Shown piece after piece: positions 8,462-17,738 of a stretch of 64,000 nt of DNA. Source of the DNA: Actinomadura violacea (GTDB lineage: Bacteria; Actinomycetota; Actinomycetes; Streptosporangiales; Streptosporangiaceae); the NCBI RefSeq assembly GCF_017573465.1, contig NZ_JAGEPF010000001.1, positions 310,001 through 374,000 of the forward strand, read 5' to 3'. The first letter of the stretch is position 1, and each line of letters opens with the position of its first letter. A model generated the notes under the pieces. The model worked only from the letters and a program-made list of their open reading frames with translations. It was not told where the DNA came from and did no database searches. Made by a program: the position numbers and the translations under genes.

Positions 8462-8985
8462 GCGTCCTCGTCCTGGTGGGGAACCCGCGCCCGCAGTCGC
8501 GGACGCTGCAGATCGCGGTCCAGGCCGCCGAGGCGGTCGCCGCCCGCGTCGGGCGCGACGAAGCCCCCGATGTCGTCGACCTGTCCTCGCTCGCGCCCGT
8601 CCTGCTCGGGCCGACGCCCGCGGCCGAGGTGCACGACGCGCTCGACCGGGTCGCGCACGCGGACGTCCTGATCGTCGCGAGTCCGACCTACAAGGCCACC
8701 TACACCGGCCTGCTGAAGGTGTTCCTCGACCGCCTGCCCGGCGGCGCGCTCGCCTCGAAGGTCGCGCTGCCGCTGCTGGTGATGGGCGACCCCAAGCACT
8801 CGCTGGCCGTCGAGGTGCATCTGCGTCCGCTGCTGGTCGAGCTGGGCGCGACCGTCCCGACGCCCGGCCTGGCGTTTCTGGAGTCGCAGGTGCCGGACGC
8901 CGCCGGGGTGCTCGGCGCGTGGGCCGACGCCGTCGCCCCGCAGGCGTCCGCCGCGCTCGCGGCCACGAGTGCGGGAGCCCGCTGA
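8458..8985 (+). CDS. NADPH-dependent FMN reductase (SsuE/MsuE type)
   Basis: 175 residues from GTG 8458 (GTGA overlap with the previous stop; RBS GGGGGAGGAG). The flavodoxin-like fold is shown by VLVGNPRPQSRT (phosphate-binding loop) and by SPTYKATYTGLLKVFLDRLP, the SsuE-family motif for FMN binding and dimerisation. It reduces FMN with NADPH and hands FMNH2 to two-component monooxygenases. Four candidate partners follow directly. Stop and next start share a base in TGATG. Confidence 0.88.
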   Translation: MSVLVLVGNPRPQSRTLQIAVQAAEAVAARVGRDEAPDVVDLSSLAPVLLGPTPAAEVHDALDRVAHADVLIVASPTYKATYTGLLKVFLDRLPGGALASKVALPLLVMGDPKHSLAVEVHLRPLLVELGATVPTPGLAFLESQVPDAAGVLGAWADAVAPQASAALAATSAGAR

Positions 8986-10343
8986 TGCCCAAGCAGATCC
9001 ACTTGGCGGCCCACTTCCCCGGCGTCAACAACACCACGGTCTGGACCGACCCCCGGTCCGCCAGCCAGATCGACTTCGGGTCGTTCGTGCACCTCGCCGA
9101 GACCGCCGAACGCGGGAAGTTCGACTTCTTCTTCCTCGCCGAGGGCCTGCGGCTGCGCGAGATGAAGGGCCGCATCCACGACCTCGACGTCGCGGGGCGC
9201 CCCGAGTCGCTGACCGTCCTGTCCGCGCTGTCGGCCGTCACCACCCGCCTCGGCCTCGCCGCGACCGTCAACTCCACCTTCAACGAGCCCTACGAGGTCG
9301 CGCGCCGCCTCGCCACCGTCGACCACCTCAGCGGCGGCCGCGCCGCCTGGAACGTCGTGACCAGCTGGGACGCGTTCACCGGCGAGAACTTCCGGCGCGG
9401 CGGCTACCTCGACGAGGCCGACCGCTACGCCCGCGCCGCCGAGTTCCTGCACACCGCCCGCGAGCTGTGGGACTCCTGGGCGGACGGAGACCTGCCCGCC
9501 GACCCGGCGGCGGGGGAGTTCGCCCGCCCCGGCGCCGGCGCGTTCGCGCACCACGGCGCGCAGTTCGGCATCGCCGGCCGGTTCAACGCGCCGCGCCCGC
9601 CGCAGGGCCACCCCGTGATCATCCAGGCGGGCGACTCCTACGAGGGCCGCGAGTTCGCCGCCGCCGACGCCGACGTCATCTTCAGCCGGCACGGCACCCT
9701 GGAGGACGGCCGCGCCTTCTACAAGGACGTCAAGGGCCGCCTCGCCCGCTACGGGCGGCGCCCCGCCGACCTGAAGATCATGCCGGCGGTCACCTACGTC
9801 CTGGGCGACACCGAGGAGGACGCCGCCGAGCGCGCCGCCGAGATCCGCCGCGCGCAGGTCTCCCCGCAGAACGCCATCGCGTTCCTGGAGGGCTACTGGG
9901 GGCGGGACCTGTCCGCCTACGACCCCGACGGCCCGCTCCCCGACATCGACCCCGACCTCGGCGACGGCGTCTCCCAGGGCCGCGCGCAGTTCCGCGGCGA
10001 CCGCGCCGAGACCGTCCGAAGGTGGCGGGAACTGGCTGGCGAGCGCGGCCTCAGCATCCGCGAGCTGGTCATCGAGGCCACCGCGCGGCAGACGTTCGTC
10101 GGCACGGCGCGCTCGGTCGCCGACCGGATCGACGAGTTCGTCCAGACCGACGCCGCCGACGGCTTCGTGTTCGTCCCGCACCTCACCCCCGGCGGCCTCG
10201 ACGACCTGGTCGAGCACGTCGTCCCGCTGCTCCAGGAGAAGGGCGTGTTCCGCGCCGACTACACCGGGCCCACGCTGCGCGACCACCTCGGCCTCCGGCC
10301 CCCGGCCGCCGGCTCGGCCCGCTCCGAAAGGGAGGCGTCATGA
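8985..10343 (+). CDS. FMN-dependent monooxygenase, NtaA/SnaA/DszA family
   Basis: 452 residues. The N-terminus (HLAAHFPGVNNTTVW, then DFGSFVHLAETAERGKFDFFFLAE) and the segment TVDHLSGGRAAWNVVTSWD are diagnostic of the NtaA/SnaA/DszA/DmoA branch of bacterial luciferase-like enzymes. These use FMNH2 and O2 to oxidise or cleave C-S or C-N bonds. The preceding FMN reductase is the expected partner. The exact substrate (sulfone, sulfonate or dimethyl sulfide-like) cannot be read from sequence. Confidence 0.85.
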   Translation: MPKQIHLAAHFPGVNNTTVWTDPRSASQIDFGSFVHLAETAERGKFDFFFLAEGLRLREMKGRIHDLDVAGRPESLTVLSALSAVTTRLGLAATVNSTFNEPYEVARRLATVDHLSGGRAAWNVVTSWDAFTGENFRRGGYLDEADRYARAAEFLHTARELWDSWADGDLPADPAAGEFARPGAGAFAHHGAQFGIAGRFNAPRPPQGHPVIIQAGDSYEGREFAAADADVIFSRHGTLEDGRAFYKDVKGRLARYGRRPADLKIMPAVTYVLGDTEEDAAERAAEIRRAQVSPQNAIAFLEGYWGRDLSAYDPDGPLPDIDPDLGDGVSQGRAQFRGDRAETVRRWRELAGERGLSIRELVIEATARQTFVGTARSVADRIDEFVQTDAADGFVFVPHLTPGGLDDLVEHVVPLLQEKGVFRADYTGPTLRDHLGLRPPAAGSARSEREAS

Positions 10344-11521
10344 CCGGCCTGCACCTGTCCGTCGCGCTCAACGACGCCGGCTGGCACCCCGCCGCCTGGC
10401 GCGACCCCGCCGCCCGTCCCGGCGCGCTGTTCACCGCCGGATACTGGACGGACCTGGCCGCCGAGGCCGAGCGCGGGCTGCTCGACTTCCTCACCATCGA
10501 GGACTCCCTCGGGCCCCAGGCCCCCGACGACCGCGCCGACCGGGTCGTCGGACGGCTCGACGCCGTGCTGCTGGCCGCGCGGCTCGCGCCCGCGACCTCG
10601 CGGATCGGGCTCGTCCCGACGGCGATCACCACGCACACCGAACCGTTCCACGTCTCCATCGGCATCGCCTCGCTCGACTACGCGAGCCGGGGGCGCGCGG
10701 GACTGCGGCCGCAGGTCGTCGGCGCCCGGCTCTCCGACACCGCCCACTTCGGCCGCCGCACCTTCCCCGAGTTCGACAAGCCCTGGTACTCCACGCCGGA
10801 AGGGAAGACGTTCAGCGCGGAGCTGTTCGCGGAGGCCGCCGACTTCGTCGAGGTCGTGCGGCGGCTGTGGGACAGCTGGGAGGACGACGCCGAGATCCGC
10901 GACGCCGCCACCGGACGGTTCCTCGACCGCGACAAGCTGCACTACATCGACTTCCAAGGCGCCCACTTCAACGTCCGCGGCCCCTCGATCACCCCGCGCC
11001 CGCCGCAGGGCCAGCCGCTCGTCACCGCCCTCGCCCACGACGTCGTGCCCTACGAGTTCGCCGCGCGGGGCGCCGACGTCGTCTACGTCACCCCGCACTC
11101 GCGGGCGGACGCCGTCACGATCGTCGCGCAGGTCCGCGAGGCGGAACGGACGGTCGGCCGCGTCGGCGAGCCGTTGAAGGTCTTCGCGGACCTGGTCGTG
11201 TTCCTCGACGAGGCGCCCGGCGCCGCGTCCGCCCGCAAGGCCCGCCTGGACGACCTCGACGGCGCCGCCCTGACGTCCGACGCCGAGATCTTCGCCGGTA
11301 CCCCCGGCGACCTCGCCGACCTGCTGCTCGACTGGCGCGACGCGGGCCTGGACGGGTTCCGGCTCCGCCCCGGCGTCCTGCCCTCCGACCTGGAAGGGAT
11401 CACGCGCGGGCTCGTCCCCGTCCTCCAGGGGCGCGGCGCGTTCCGCACCGCCTACGACGCCGAGACGCTGCGCGGGCACCTCGGCCTGTCCCGTCCCGCC
11501 AACCGGTACGCGACCGCATGA
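10340..11521 (+). CDS. LLM-class flavin-dependent monooxygenase (NtaA-like)
   Basis: 393 residues, with an ATGA overlap at the start and RBS GGGAGG. The fold is the luciferase-like TIM barrel: [47 protein letters not shown], and [18 protein letters not shown]. It resembles the NtaA branch but is shorter than the previous enzyme. It lies third in a run of flavin enzymes fed by one FMN reductase, which suggests successive oxidations or parallel substrate ranges. Confidence 0.82.
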   Translation: MTGLHLSVALNDAGWHPAAWRDPAARPGALFTAGYWTDLAAEAERGLLDFLTIEDSLGPQAPDDRADRVVGRLDAVLLAARLAPATSRIGLVPTAITTHTEPFHVSIGIASLDYASRGRAGLRPQVVGARLSDTAHFGRRTFPEFDKPWYSTPEGKTFSAELFAEAADFVEVVRRLWDSWEDDAEIRDAATGRFLDRDKLHYIDFQGAHFNVRGPSITPRPPQGQPLVTALAHDVVPYEFAARGADVVYVTPHSRADAVTIVAQVREAERTVGRVGEPLKVFADLVVFLDEAPGAASARKARLDDLDGAALTSDAEIFAGTPGDLADLLLDWRDAGLDGFRLRPGVLPSDLEGITRGLVPVLQGRGAFRTAYDAETLRGHLGLSRPANRYATA

Positions 11522-12579
11522 AGTTCCTCGCGATCACCCTCATCGTGCACGCGCCCGACCCCCGCACCGGCGCGCTGAAACCCGTCACCGAACGGCTCCG
11601 CGACGTCGTCGAGCACGCCGTCCTCGCCGAACGGCTCGGCTTCGACGGCTTCGGCGTCGGCGAGCGGCACGAACGGCCGTTCCTGTCGTCCTCACCGCCG
11701 GTCGTGCTGAGCCACATCGCCGCCCGCACGTCCACGATCCGGCTGTTCACCGCCGTCACCACGCTCAGCCTCCTCGACCCCGTCCGCGCCTACGAGGACT
11801 ACGCCACCCTCGACCACCTGTCCGGCGGGCGCCTCGAACTGATCATCGGCAAGGGCAACGGCACCGCGCAGGCCGAGCTGTTCGACGTCACCGCCGAGGA
11901 CCAGTGGGACCGCAACCGCGAAGGCTACGAGCTGTTCCGCCGGCTCTGGCGCGAGGACACCGTCACCTGGTGGGGCAAGCACCGACCGCCGCTCAACGAC
12001 GCCGAGGTGCTGCCGCGGCCGCTGCAGCGCCCCGTCCGCGTCTGGCACGGCAGCGCCACCAGCGAGGAGTCCGTCGAACTCGCCGCCCGCCACGGCGACC
12101 CGCTGTTCTCCGCCAACGTCACCAACCCCGTCGAACCGTACGCCGAGCTCGTCGCCCGCTACCGGGAACGCTGGGCGCACCACGGCCACGACCCCGCCGA
12201 CGCCCTCGTCGGAGCCGGGACCGCCGGCCTCTACGTCGCCCCGAAGTCCCAGGACGCCGTCGAGGTGTACCGGCCGGTGTTCGAGGCGCGGCAGGAACTG
12301 TTCCGCCGCAACGGCGTCACGCCCGTCTTCGACTCCGTCGAGGACGCCGTCGAACGCGGCTCCGCGCTCGTCGGCAGCCCCCAGCAGATCATCGACAAGG
12401 TCCACCGCTACCACGACCGGCTCGGCCACGAGGTCATGCACGTTCAGGCCGACCCCGACGGGATCCCCGAGGACCTGCACCGCGCGTCCCTGGAGCTGTT
12501 CCAGAGCGACGTCGCACCCGTCCTGCGCGAGGAGATACCGAGCCGGCCGTTCCCGACCCCCGCAGGGAGGCGCCCGTGA
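11518..12579 (+). CDS. LLM-class flavin-dependent oxidoreductase
   Basis: 353 residues from ATG 11518, overlapping the upstream stop by four bases. Luciferase-family markers are [52 protein letters not shown], and the C-terminal [10 protein letters not shown]. It belongs to a different LLM branch from the two genes before it. It is predicted to use FMNH2 or F420-type cofactor chemistry; FMNH2 is more likely given the adjacent reductases. GTGA overlap joins it to the next gene. Confidence 0.82.
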   Translation: MKFLAITLIVHAPDPRTGALKPVTERLRDVVEHAVLAERLGFDGFGVGERHERPFLSSSPPVVLSHIAARTSTIRLFTAVTTLSLLDPVRAYEDYATLDHLSGGRLELIIGKGNGTAQAELFDVTAEDQWDRNREGYELFRRLWREDTVTWWGKHRPPLNDAEVLPRPLQRPVRVWHGSATSEESVELAARHGDPLFSANVTNPVEPYAELVARYRERWAHHGHDPADALVGAGTAGLYVAPKSQDAVEVYRPVFEARQELFRRNGVTPVFDSVEDAVERGSALVGSPQQIIDKVHRYHDRLGHEVMHVQADPDGIPEDLHRASLELFQSDVAPVLREEIPSRPFPTPAGRRP

Positions 12580-13745
12580 TCCCGCTGTCCGTCCTCGACC
12601 TCGCCCCCGTCCCCGCCGGCGGCACCGCGCGCGACGCGCTCCGCAACACCCTCGACCTCGCCCGCCGCACCGAGGCCGCCGGCTACCGCCGCTACTGGCT
12701 CGCCGAGCACCACCTCGCGCCCGGCGTCGCGAGCGCCGCGCCGCAGATCCTCATCGAGGCGGTCGCGGCGGCCACGTCCCGGATCCGCGTCGGCTCCGGC
12801 GCCGTCCAGACCGGGCACTGGACGCCGCTGTCCATCGTCGAGCAGTTCGGCACGATCGACGCGCTGCACCCCGGCCGGATCGACCTCGGCCTCGGCCGCT
12901 CCGGACAGCGCCGCGCCGAGGCGTCCCGCCGCACCCCGCCGCCCGCGCCCGCCCGCGAGGCCGAACTCGTGGACGGGCTGCTCATCCCCGCGCCGTTCGA
13001 CGTCACCAGGCTCGCCGCGTCCGCCGCGTTCGGCCTGCACGGCGCCCTCCTCCAGCAGCCCGGCGCCGAGACCCCCGACTTCGCCGACGTCGTCGACGAC
13101 ATCGCCGCGCTCCTCGCCGGCACCTACGCCAAGGACGGCCACGAGGCGCACGCCAACCCCGGCGAAGGCGCCGCGCTCGACCTGTGGATCCTCGGCAGCA
13201 GCGGCGGGCAGAGCGCCCGCGTCGCGGGGGCGCGCGGGCTGCCGTTCGCGGCGAACTACCACGTCAGCCCGTCCAACGTGCTGGAGGCCGTCGAGGCGTA
13301 CCGGGCGGCGTTCCGGCCGTCGGACGTCCTGGACGAGCCGTACGTCATCGTGTCCGCCGACGCCGTCGTCGCGCCGACCGACGAGGAGGCCCGCGAACTG
13401 GCGTCCCCGTACGCGCTGTGGGTGCACAGCATCCGGTCCCGGCTCGCCGCGATCCCGTACCCCACCCCGGCCCAGGCCGCCGCCCACGACTGGCGCCCGC
13501 AGGACCTCGACCTGGTCGCCGACCGCGTCGACACCCAGTTCACCGGCGCGCCCGGCACTGTCGCCGGCGGCCTCGCCACCCTCCAGCGCGTCACCGGCGC
13601 CGACGAGCTGCTCATCACGACCATCACCCACGACCACGCCGACCGCGTCCGCTCCTACGACCTCCTCGCCGAAGCCTGGACCACGACGACACCCAACCCG
13701 CCGCCCGCCCCACTAGGCGTGGAGGTGGGGGAGGGTGCGGGCTAG
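12576..13745 (+). CDS. LLM-class oxidoreductase, MsnO8-like
   Basis: 389 residues from GTG 12576, preceded by GGGAGG. The opening [22 protein letters not shown], then [17 protein letters not shown] and [13 protein letters not shown], marks the group-1 luciferase-like branch often called MsnO8. A long insert follows, and [41 protein letters not shown] is conserved in that branch. It closes the sulfur operon. Its last 33 bases overlap the convergent MMPL gene tail to tail. Confidence 0.82.
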   Translation: MIPLSVLDLAPVPAGGTARDALRNTLDLARRTEAAGYRRYWLAEHHLAPGVASAAPQILIEAVAAATSRIRVGSGAVQTGHWTPLSIVEQFGTIDALHPGRIDLGLGRSGQRRAEASRRTPPPAPAREAELVDGLLIPAPFDVTRLAASAAFGLHGALLQQPGAETPDFADVVDDIAALLAGTYAKDGHEAHANPGEGAALDLWILGSSGGQSARVAGARGLPFAANYHVSPSNVLEAVEAYRAAFRPSDVLDEPYVIVSADAVVAPTDEEARELASPYALWVHSIRSRLAAIPYPTPAQAAAHDWRPQDLDLVADRVDTQFTGAPGTVAGGLATLQRVTGADELLITTITHDHADRVRSYDLLAEAWTTTTPNPPPAPLGVEVGEGAG

Positions 13746-15863
13746 GCGGCGGGGGAGCCACCAGTTGGATGCGCCCATGAGGAACATGAGCGACGGGACC
13801 AGGACGAGGCGGACGACGGTGGCGTCGAGGATGACGCTGAAGGCGAGGCCGAGTGCCAGCATCTTCACCACGACGGTGGGCGAGGCGGTGAAGGACAGGA
13901 ACACCACCGTCATGATCAGCGCGGCGCTGGAGACGACCCGGCCGGTGACGGCGAGGCCGCCGGCCACGGCGCGGGTGTTGTCGTGCGTGCCGTCCCAGAC
14001 GGCGGCCATGCGGGAGAGCAGGAAGATCTCGTAGTCCATGGACAGGCCGAAGACGATCGCGAACATCATCATCGGCACGTACGACTCGATCGGCACGCCC
14101 TCGGGCAGGCCCAGGACGGCGTCGCCCCAGCCCCACTGGAACACCGCGACGAGCGCGCCCCAGGACGCGGCGGTGGTGAGCAGGTTGAGCAGGACGGCCT
14201 TGAGCGGGATCACCAGGCTGCGGAACACGGCCATGAGCAGCAGGTACGCCAGCACCAGCACGATCCCGATGATGATCGGCAGGCGGCGGGCGACGGTGTC
14301 GCGGAAGTCGAGCTGGCCGGCGGTGGTGCCGGTGAGGTAGGCCTTCGCGCCGGTGCCGTGCAGCGCGCCGGGCAGCGTGTGGTCGGTCAGGGTGCGGAAC
14401 AGGTCGGAGGTGGACGCGGTCTGCGGGCCGGTGGTGGGCGTGACGGTGGAGACGAGGAGCGCGCCGTCCGGGCTCGGCTGCGGCTGCGTGGCGCTCGCGA
14501 CCCCGTGCGTGCTCTGCAGCGCGTGCGAGAGGCCGGCGGAGATCTGGCTAGCGGGAACGGTCGCGTGCCGGACGTCGGTGACCACGGTGAACGGCCCGTT
14601 CGCGCCCGGCCCGAAGCCGGGTCCGGTGGCGGCGGCGATCCAGTCGTAAGCGTGGCGGGTGGTGCTGCCGGACGGGTCCGCGCCCGCGTCGACGTGCCCG
14701 AGCCGCATCGAGAACACCGGTACCGCGCACACGACGGGCAGGACGAGCCCGGCGGCGAGGGACGTCCACCGGTGGCGTTCGATCAGTGCGGCGTACCGGT
14801 GCCAGGAGTCGCGGGCGCTGGACGTCTCGGCGACGGGCCGGCGGACGGCGAGCCGGTCGATGCTGCGGCCCGCGAGCCCGAGCGCGGCGGGCACCAGGGT
14901 CAGTGCCGCGGCGGCGCTGATCAGGACGGCGATCGTCGCGGCCAGCCCGAGCTTGCCGATGAACGACAGGCCGCTGGCGTAGAGGCTGAGCAGCGCAACG
15001 ACGACGGTGATCGCGGCGACGGCGATGGCGTGCCCGCTGGTGCCCGCGGTGCGGCCCGCGGCGTCGACGGGGGAGCGGCCGTCGATGAGGTCCTGCCGGA
15101 ACCGGGTGGTCAGGAACAGCGCGTAGTCGATGCCGACGCCGAGGCCGAGCATGGTGGCGAGGGTCGGCGCGGTGGTGGCGAACGTGATGACGCCCGCGAC
15201 GATGCCGACCACGCCCGTCCCCACGGCGACCGCGACGAGCGCGGTGACCAGCGGGGTCACGGCCGCGCCGACGCTGCCGAACGCGGCGAGCAGGATGACG
15301 AGCGCGGCGCCGATGCCGACGAGCTCGCTCAGCAGGTCGTTGGCGGGCGGGCGAGCGATCTGGGTGAAGTCCCCGCCGTAGCCGACGCCGACGCCCGCGG
15401 CGCGCGCCGGTCCGGTGGCGTCGTCGAGCCGTGCGGTGTAGCCGTGGCCGAGCTGTTTGAGCTGCTCATCGAACGAGACGGTGGCGGACACCGTCCGGCC
15501 GTCCGTGCTGGTCAGCGGGGACGAGACGCCGGTGACGTGCGGCAGCGCCTTCAGGTTTCCAAGGCTCTGGTCGACCGCCTGCTGCTGCGCGGACACGGTG
15601 CCGGCGGCGACGTGGAACACGACCTGCCCGTCGGGCCGGTTCGCGGCGGGGTCGGACGCGGCGAGCAGGGCCTTGCCGGTGTCGGACTGGGTGCCGGGCA
15701 GGCTGACCTGGTCGCTGAACGTGGGGCCGACGGCCTTGCGGCCGCCGAGCGCGGCCACCAGCAGCACGATCCACGCGGCGAGCACCCACCACGGGTGGCG
15801 GGCGCAGAACGAGCCCAGGCGGGCGAGGCCGGCGGGCCGGCGTTCGGGTGCGGCGGTCGGCAC
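13713..15863 (-). CDS. MMPL/RND family membrane transporter
   Basis: 716 residues from GTG 15863, chosen because GGGGAGG lies 4 bp upstream; a longer frame reaches 15950 without such a site. The layout is the MMPL duplication: one span near residue 25 ([17 protein letters not shown]), a large extracellular loop, five or six spans including [20 protein letters not shown], a second loop, and a closing set with [16 protein letters not shown]. The two [GL]D Y motifs in spans carry the proton-relay acidic residues. Family members export lipids or secondary metabolites. It lies downstream of the lanthipeptide exporter genes on the same strand, 114 bp away, so a link to that cluster is possible but unproven. 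Confidence 0.87.
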   Translation of the reverse strand: MPTAAPERRPAGLARLGSFCARHPWWVLAAWIVLLVAALGGRKAVGPTFSDQVSLPGTQSDTGKALLAASDPAANRPDGQVVFHVAAGTVSAQQQAVDQSLGNLKALPHVTGVSSPLTSTDGRTVSATVSFDEQLKQLGHGYTARLDDATGPARAAGVGVGYGGDFTQIARPPANDLLSELVGIGAALVILLAAFGSVGAAVTPLVTALVAVAVGTGVVGIVAGVITFATTAPTLATMLGLGVGIDYALFLTTRFRQDLIDGRSPVDAAGRTAGTSGHAIAVAAITVVVALLSLYASGLSFIGKLGLAATIAVLISAAAALTLVPAALGLAGRSIDRLAVRRPVAETSSARDSWHRYAALIERHRWTSLAAGLVLPVVCAVPVFSMRLGHVDAGADPSGSTTRHAYDWIAAATGPGFGPGANGPFTVVTDVRHATVPASQISAGLSHALQSTHGVASATQPQPSPDGALLVSTVTPTTGPQTASTSDLFRTLTDHTLPGALHGTGAKAYLTGTTAGQLDFRDTVARRLPIIIGIVLVLAYLLLMAVFRSLVIPLKAVLLNLLTTAASWGALVAVFQWGWGDAVLGLPEGVPIESYVPMMMFAIVFGLSMDYEIFLLSRMAAVWDGTHDNTRAVAGGLAVTGRVVSSAALIMTVVFLSFTASPTVVVKMLALGLAFSVILDATVVRLVLVPSLMFLMGASNWWLPRRLARTLPHLHA

Positions 15864-15977
15864 GCGGCCTCCCCAGCGACGTCGGGACTGGCAGAAACCG
15901 TACGGTCGCGGCGCCGCCGGGCCGCGCCGGCGACCCGCCGCCGTTGGCAAAGGATCGGTCGAGGACCGTCCGGGCGG

Positions 15978-17738
15978 TCAGGTCCGCCAGTGGCCGACGA
16001 GCTCGGCGTAGAGGGGGCTGAGCGCGAGCAGGGCGTCGTGGGTGCCGAGGAGCGGGGCGGAGCCGTCCAGGAGGAGGACGCGCTGGGCGCGCTGGGCGGA
16101 GCTGATGCGGTGCGCGATGACGATGAGCGTGCCGCCGCGCGCGGCCAGCGCCCGTTCCGCGCGGGCCTCCGCGGCGGGATGCAGGTGGCAGGTCGCCTCG
16201 TCCAGGATCGTGACGGGCGCGCCGGACACGTGCGCGCGGACGAGCGTGACGAGCTGGCGCTCGCCCTGCGACAGGGTGCCGCCGCCGGGCGGGACGGCGG
16301 CGTCGTAGCCGCCGAGCCGGTCGACGGTCGCGCGCAGCCCGATCGCGTCGACGGCCTCGTCGAGGTCGGCGTCCGGGGCGTCCGGGCGCAGGTAGGCGAG
16401 GTTCTCCCGCAGCGTCCCGGCGAAGACGTAGCTCTCCTGCGGGACGAGCGCGACGGCCGCCCGGAGTTGCTCCTCGCCGAGGTCGGGCAGCGCCACCTTG
16501 CCGAGCGTGACGCCGCCCCGCTGGGGGCGGGCGAGGCCGGTGAGGACGTCGGCGAGCGTCGACTTGCCCGTCCCGCTCGGCCCGACCACGGCCAGGTGCG
16601 TGCCTTCGGGGATGTGCAGGGACAGGTCGGCGAGGACGGGCGCGGCGGAGGCGGAGTAGGCGAACGTCACGTGCTCGGCTTCGAGGTCGTAGGACGTGGC
16701 GGCGACGGGCGCGGCGGTGCGCGGCGCCGCGTCCGGTCCGGCGCAGACCTCGGCGAGCCGGCCGAGGACCACGGCCAGGCTGAGCAGCAGCGTCCCGCCC
16801 GCGTCGACCAGCAGCACCATCGCCGGCTGCAGCCCGGTGACCAGGTAGCTCACCCCGCCCGCGACCTGCCCGGTGGTGAGCCGGTGGTCCGCGACGAGCC
16901 GCGGCGACAGGGCGAGCAGCGCGAGCAGCGGCAGGTGCACCCCGAGCGCGAGCACCGGCAGCCGGACGAGCCGGGACCGCGCGAACGACCGCAGCGCCCC
17001 GGCCTGCGCGTCGATCGCCTCGCCGACGGTCCGGGCGGCGCGCGGTTCGGCCGCGCACGCCACCACGTCCCGGACGCCCTGCACGATCTCCGTCGCGGTC
17101 TCGCCGATGCGTTCGGCCTCCCGCACGACCGCGCGGTAGCGGCGGACCTGCACGCCGAGCAGCGCCGCGAACAGCGCCAGCGCGAGCGCCACCGACAGGA
17201 CGGCGGTGAGGGCGGGCAGTGGCGCGAGCAGCGCCAGCCCGAGCAGCGCGGCGAGGCCGGCCGCGAGCAGCTGCCGGACGTTGCGCAGCGCCGTCCCGAG
17301 CAGCATCCGGACGGCCTCCGCCTGCTCGGTGACCTGCGAGATCCCGGCACCCGCGCCGCCGGACGAGGGATCGGCCGCCCGGTCGATCGTGCGGCGCAGC
17401 GCCCCGGCGACGACCTCGCCGACGAGCGAGTCGCGGAGCGGTTCGACGGTGGCGGCGAGCCACGGGTAGATCCGCCGCGTGCCGAGGGCGCCGGCCGCCT
17501 GGAGGATGCCGAGGGCGGCGAGCCAGGCGAGCCCGGTGAGCGGGCGGCGGGCCAGGAAGCCGTCGTCGATGGCATGCGCGAGCAGCAGCCCCGACGCGAA
17601 CGACGGCAGGCTCTCGACCGCCGACCACAGCGCGAGCCGGCGCAGCGCGTGCCCCCGCCCGCGCAGGTGGCGGCGGAGCAGCCGGGCGGCGGGCGCGGCC
17701 GTGCGGCCCTTCAGCGCGGCGCGCTCCGCGGCGGTCAC
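15978..17738 (-). CDS. ABC exporter half-transporter with canonical ATPase site (lanthipeptide cluster)
   Basis: 586 residues. The N-terminal membrane domain covers roughly 25-310 and is followed by an ATPase cassette: Walker A GPSGTGKST, signature LSQGERQLVTLVRA, Walker B VTILDEATCHL with catalytic Glu514, and H-loop IVIAHRIS with His543. The signature has LSQGE instead of LSGGQ. The gene overlaps its upstream partner by four bases, so the two very likely form one heterodimeric exporter for the modified peptide. No peptidase C39 domain is present, so leader removal must be done elsewhere. Confidence 0.87.
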   Translation of the reverse strand: MTAAERAALKGRTAAPAARLLRRHLRGRGHALRRLALWSAVESLPSFASGLLLAHAIDDGFLARRPLTGLAWLAALGILQAAGALGTRRIYPWLAATVEPLRDSLVGEVVAGALRRTIDRAADPSSGGAGAGISQVTEQAEAVRMLLGTALRNVRQLLAAGLAALLGLALLAPLPALTAVLSVALALALFAALLGVQVRRYRAVVREAERIGETATEIVQGVRDVVACAAEPRAARTVGEAIDAQAGALRSFARSRLVRLPVLALGVHLPLLALLALSPRLVADHRLTTGQVAGGVSYLVTGLQPAMVLLVDAGGTLLLSLAVVLGRLAEVCAGPDAAPRTAAPVAATSYDLEAEHVTFAYSASAAPVLADLSLHIPEGTHLAVVGPSGTGKSTLADVLTGLARPQRGGVTLGKVALPDLGEEQLRAAVALVPQESYVFAGTLRENLAYLRPDAPDADLDEAVDAIGLRATVDRLGGYDAAVPPGGGTLSQGERQLVTLVRAHVSGAPVTILDEATCHLHPAAEARAERALAARGGTLIVIAHRISSAQRAQRVLLLDGSAPLLGTHDALLALSPLYAELVGHWRT

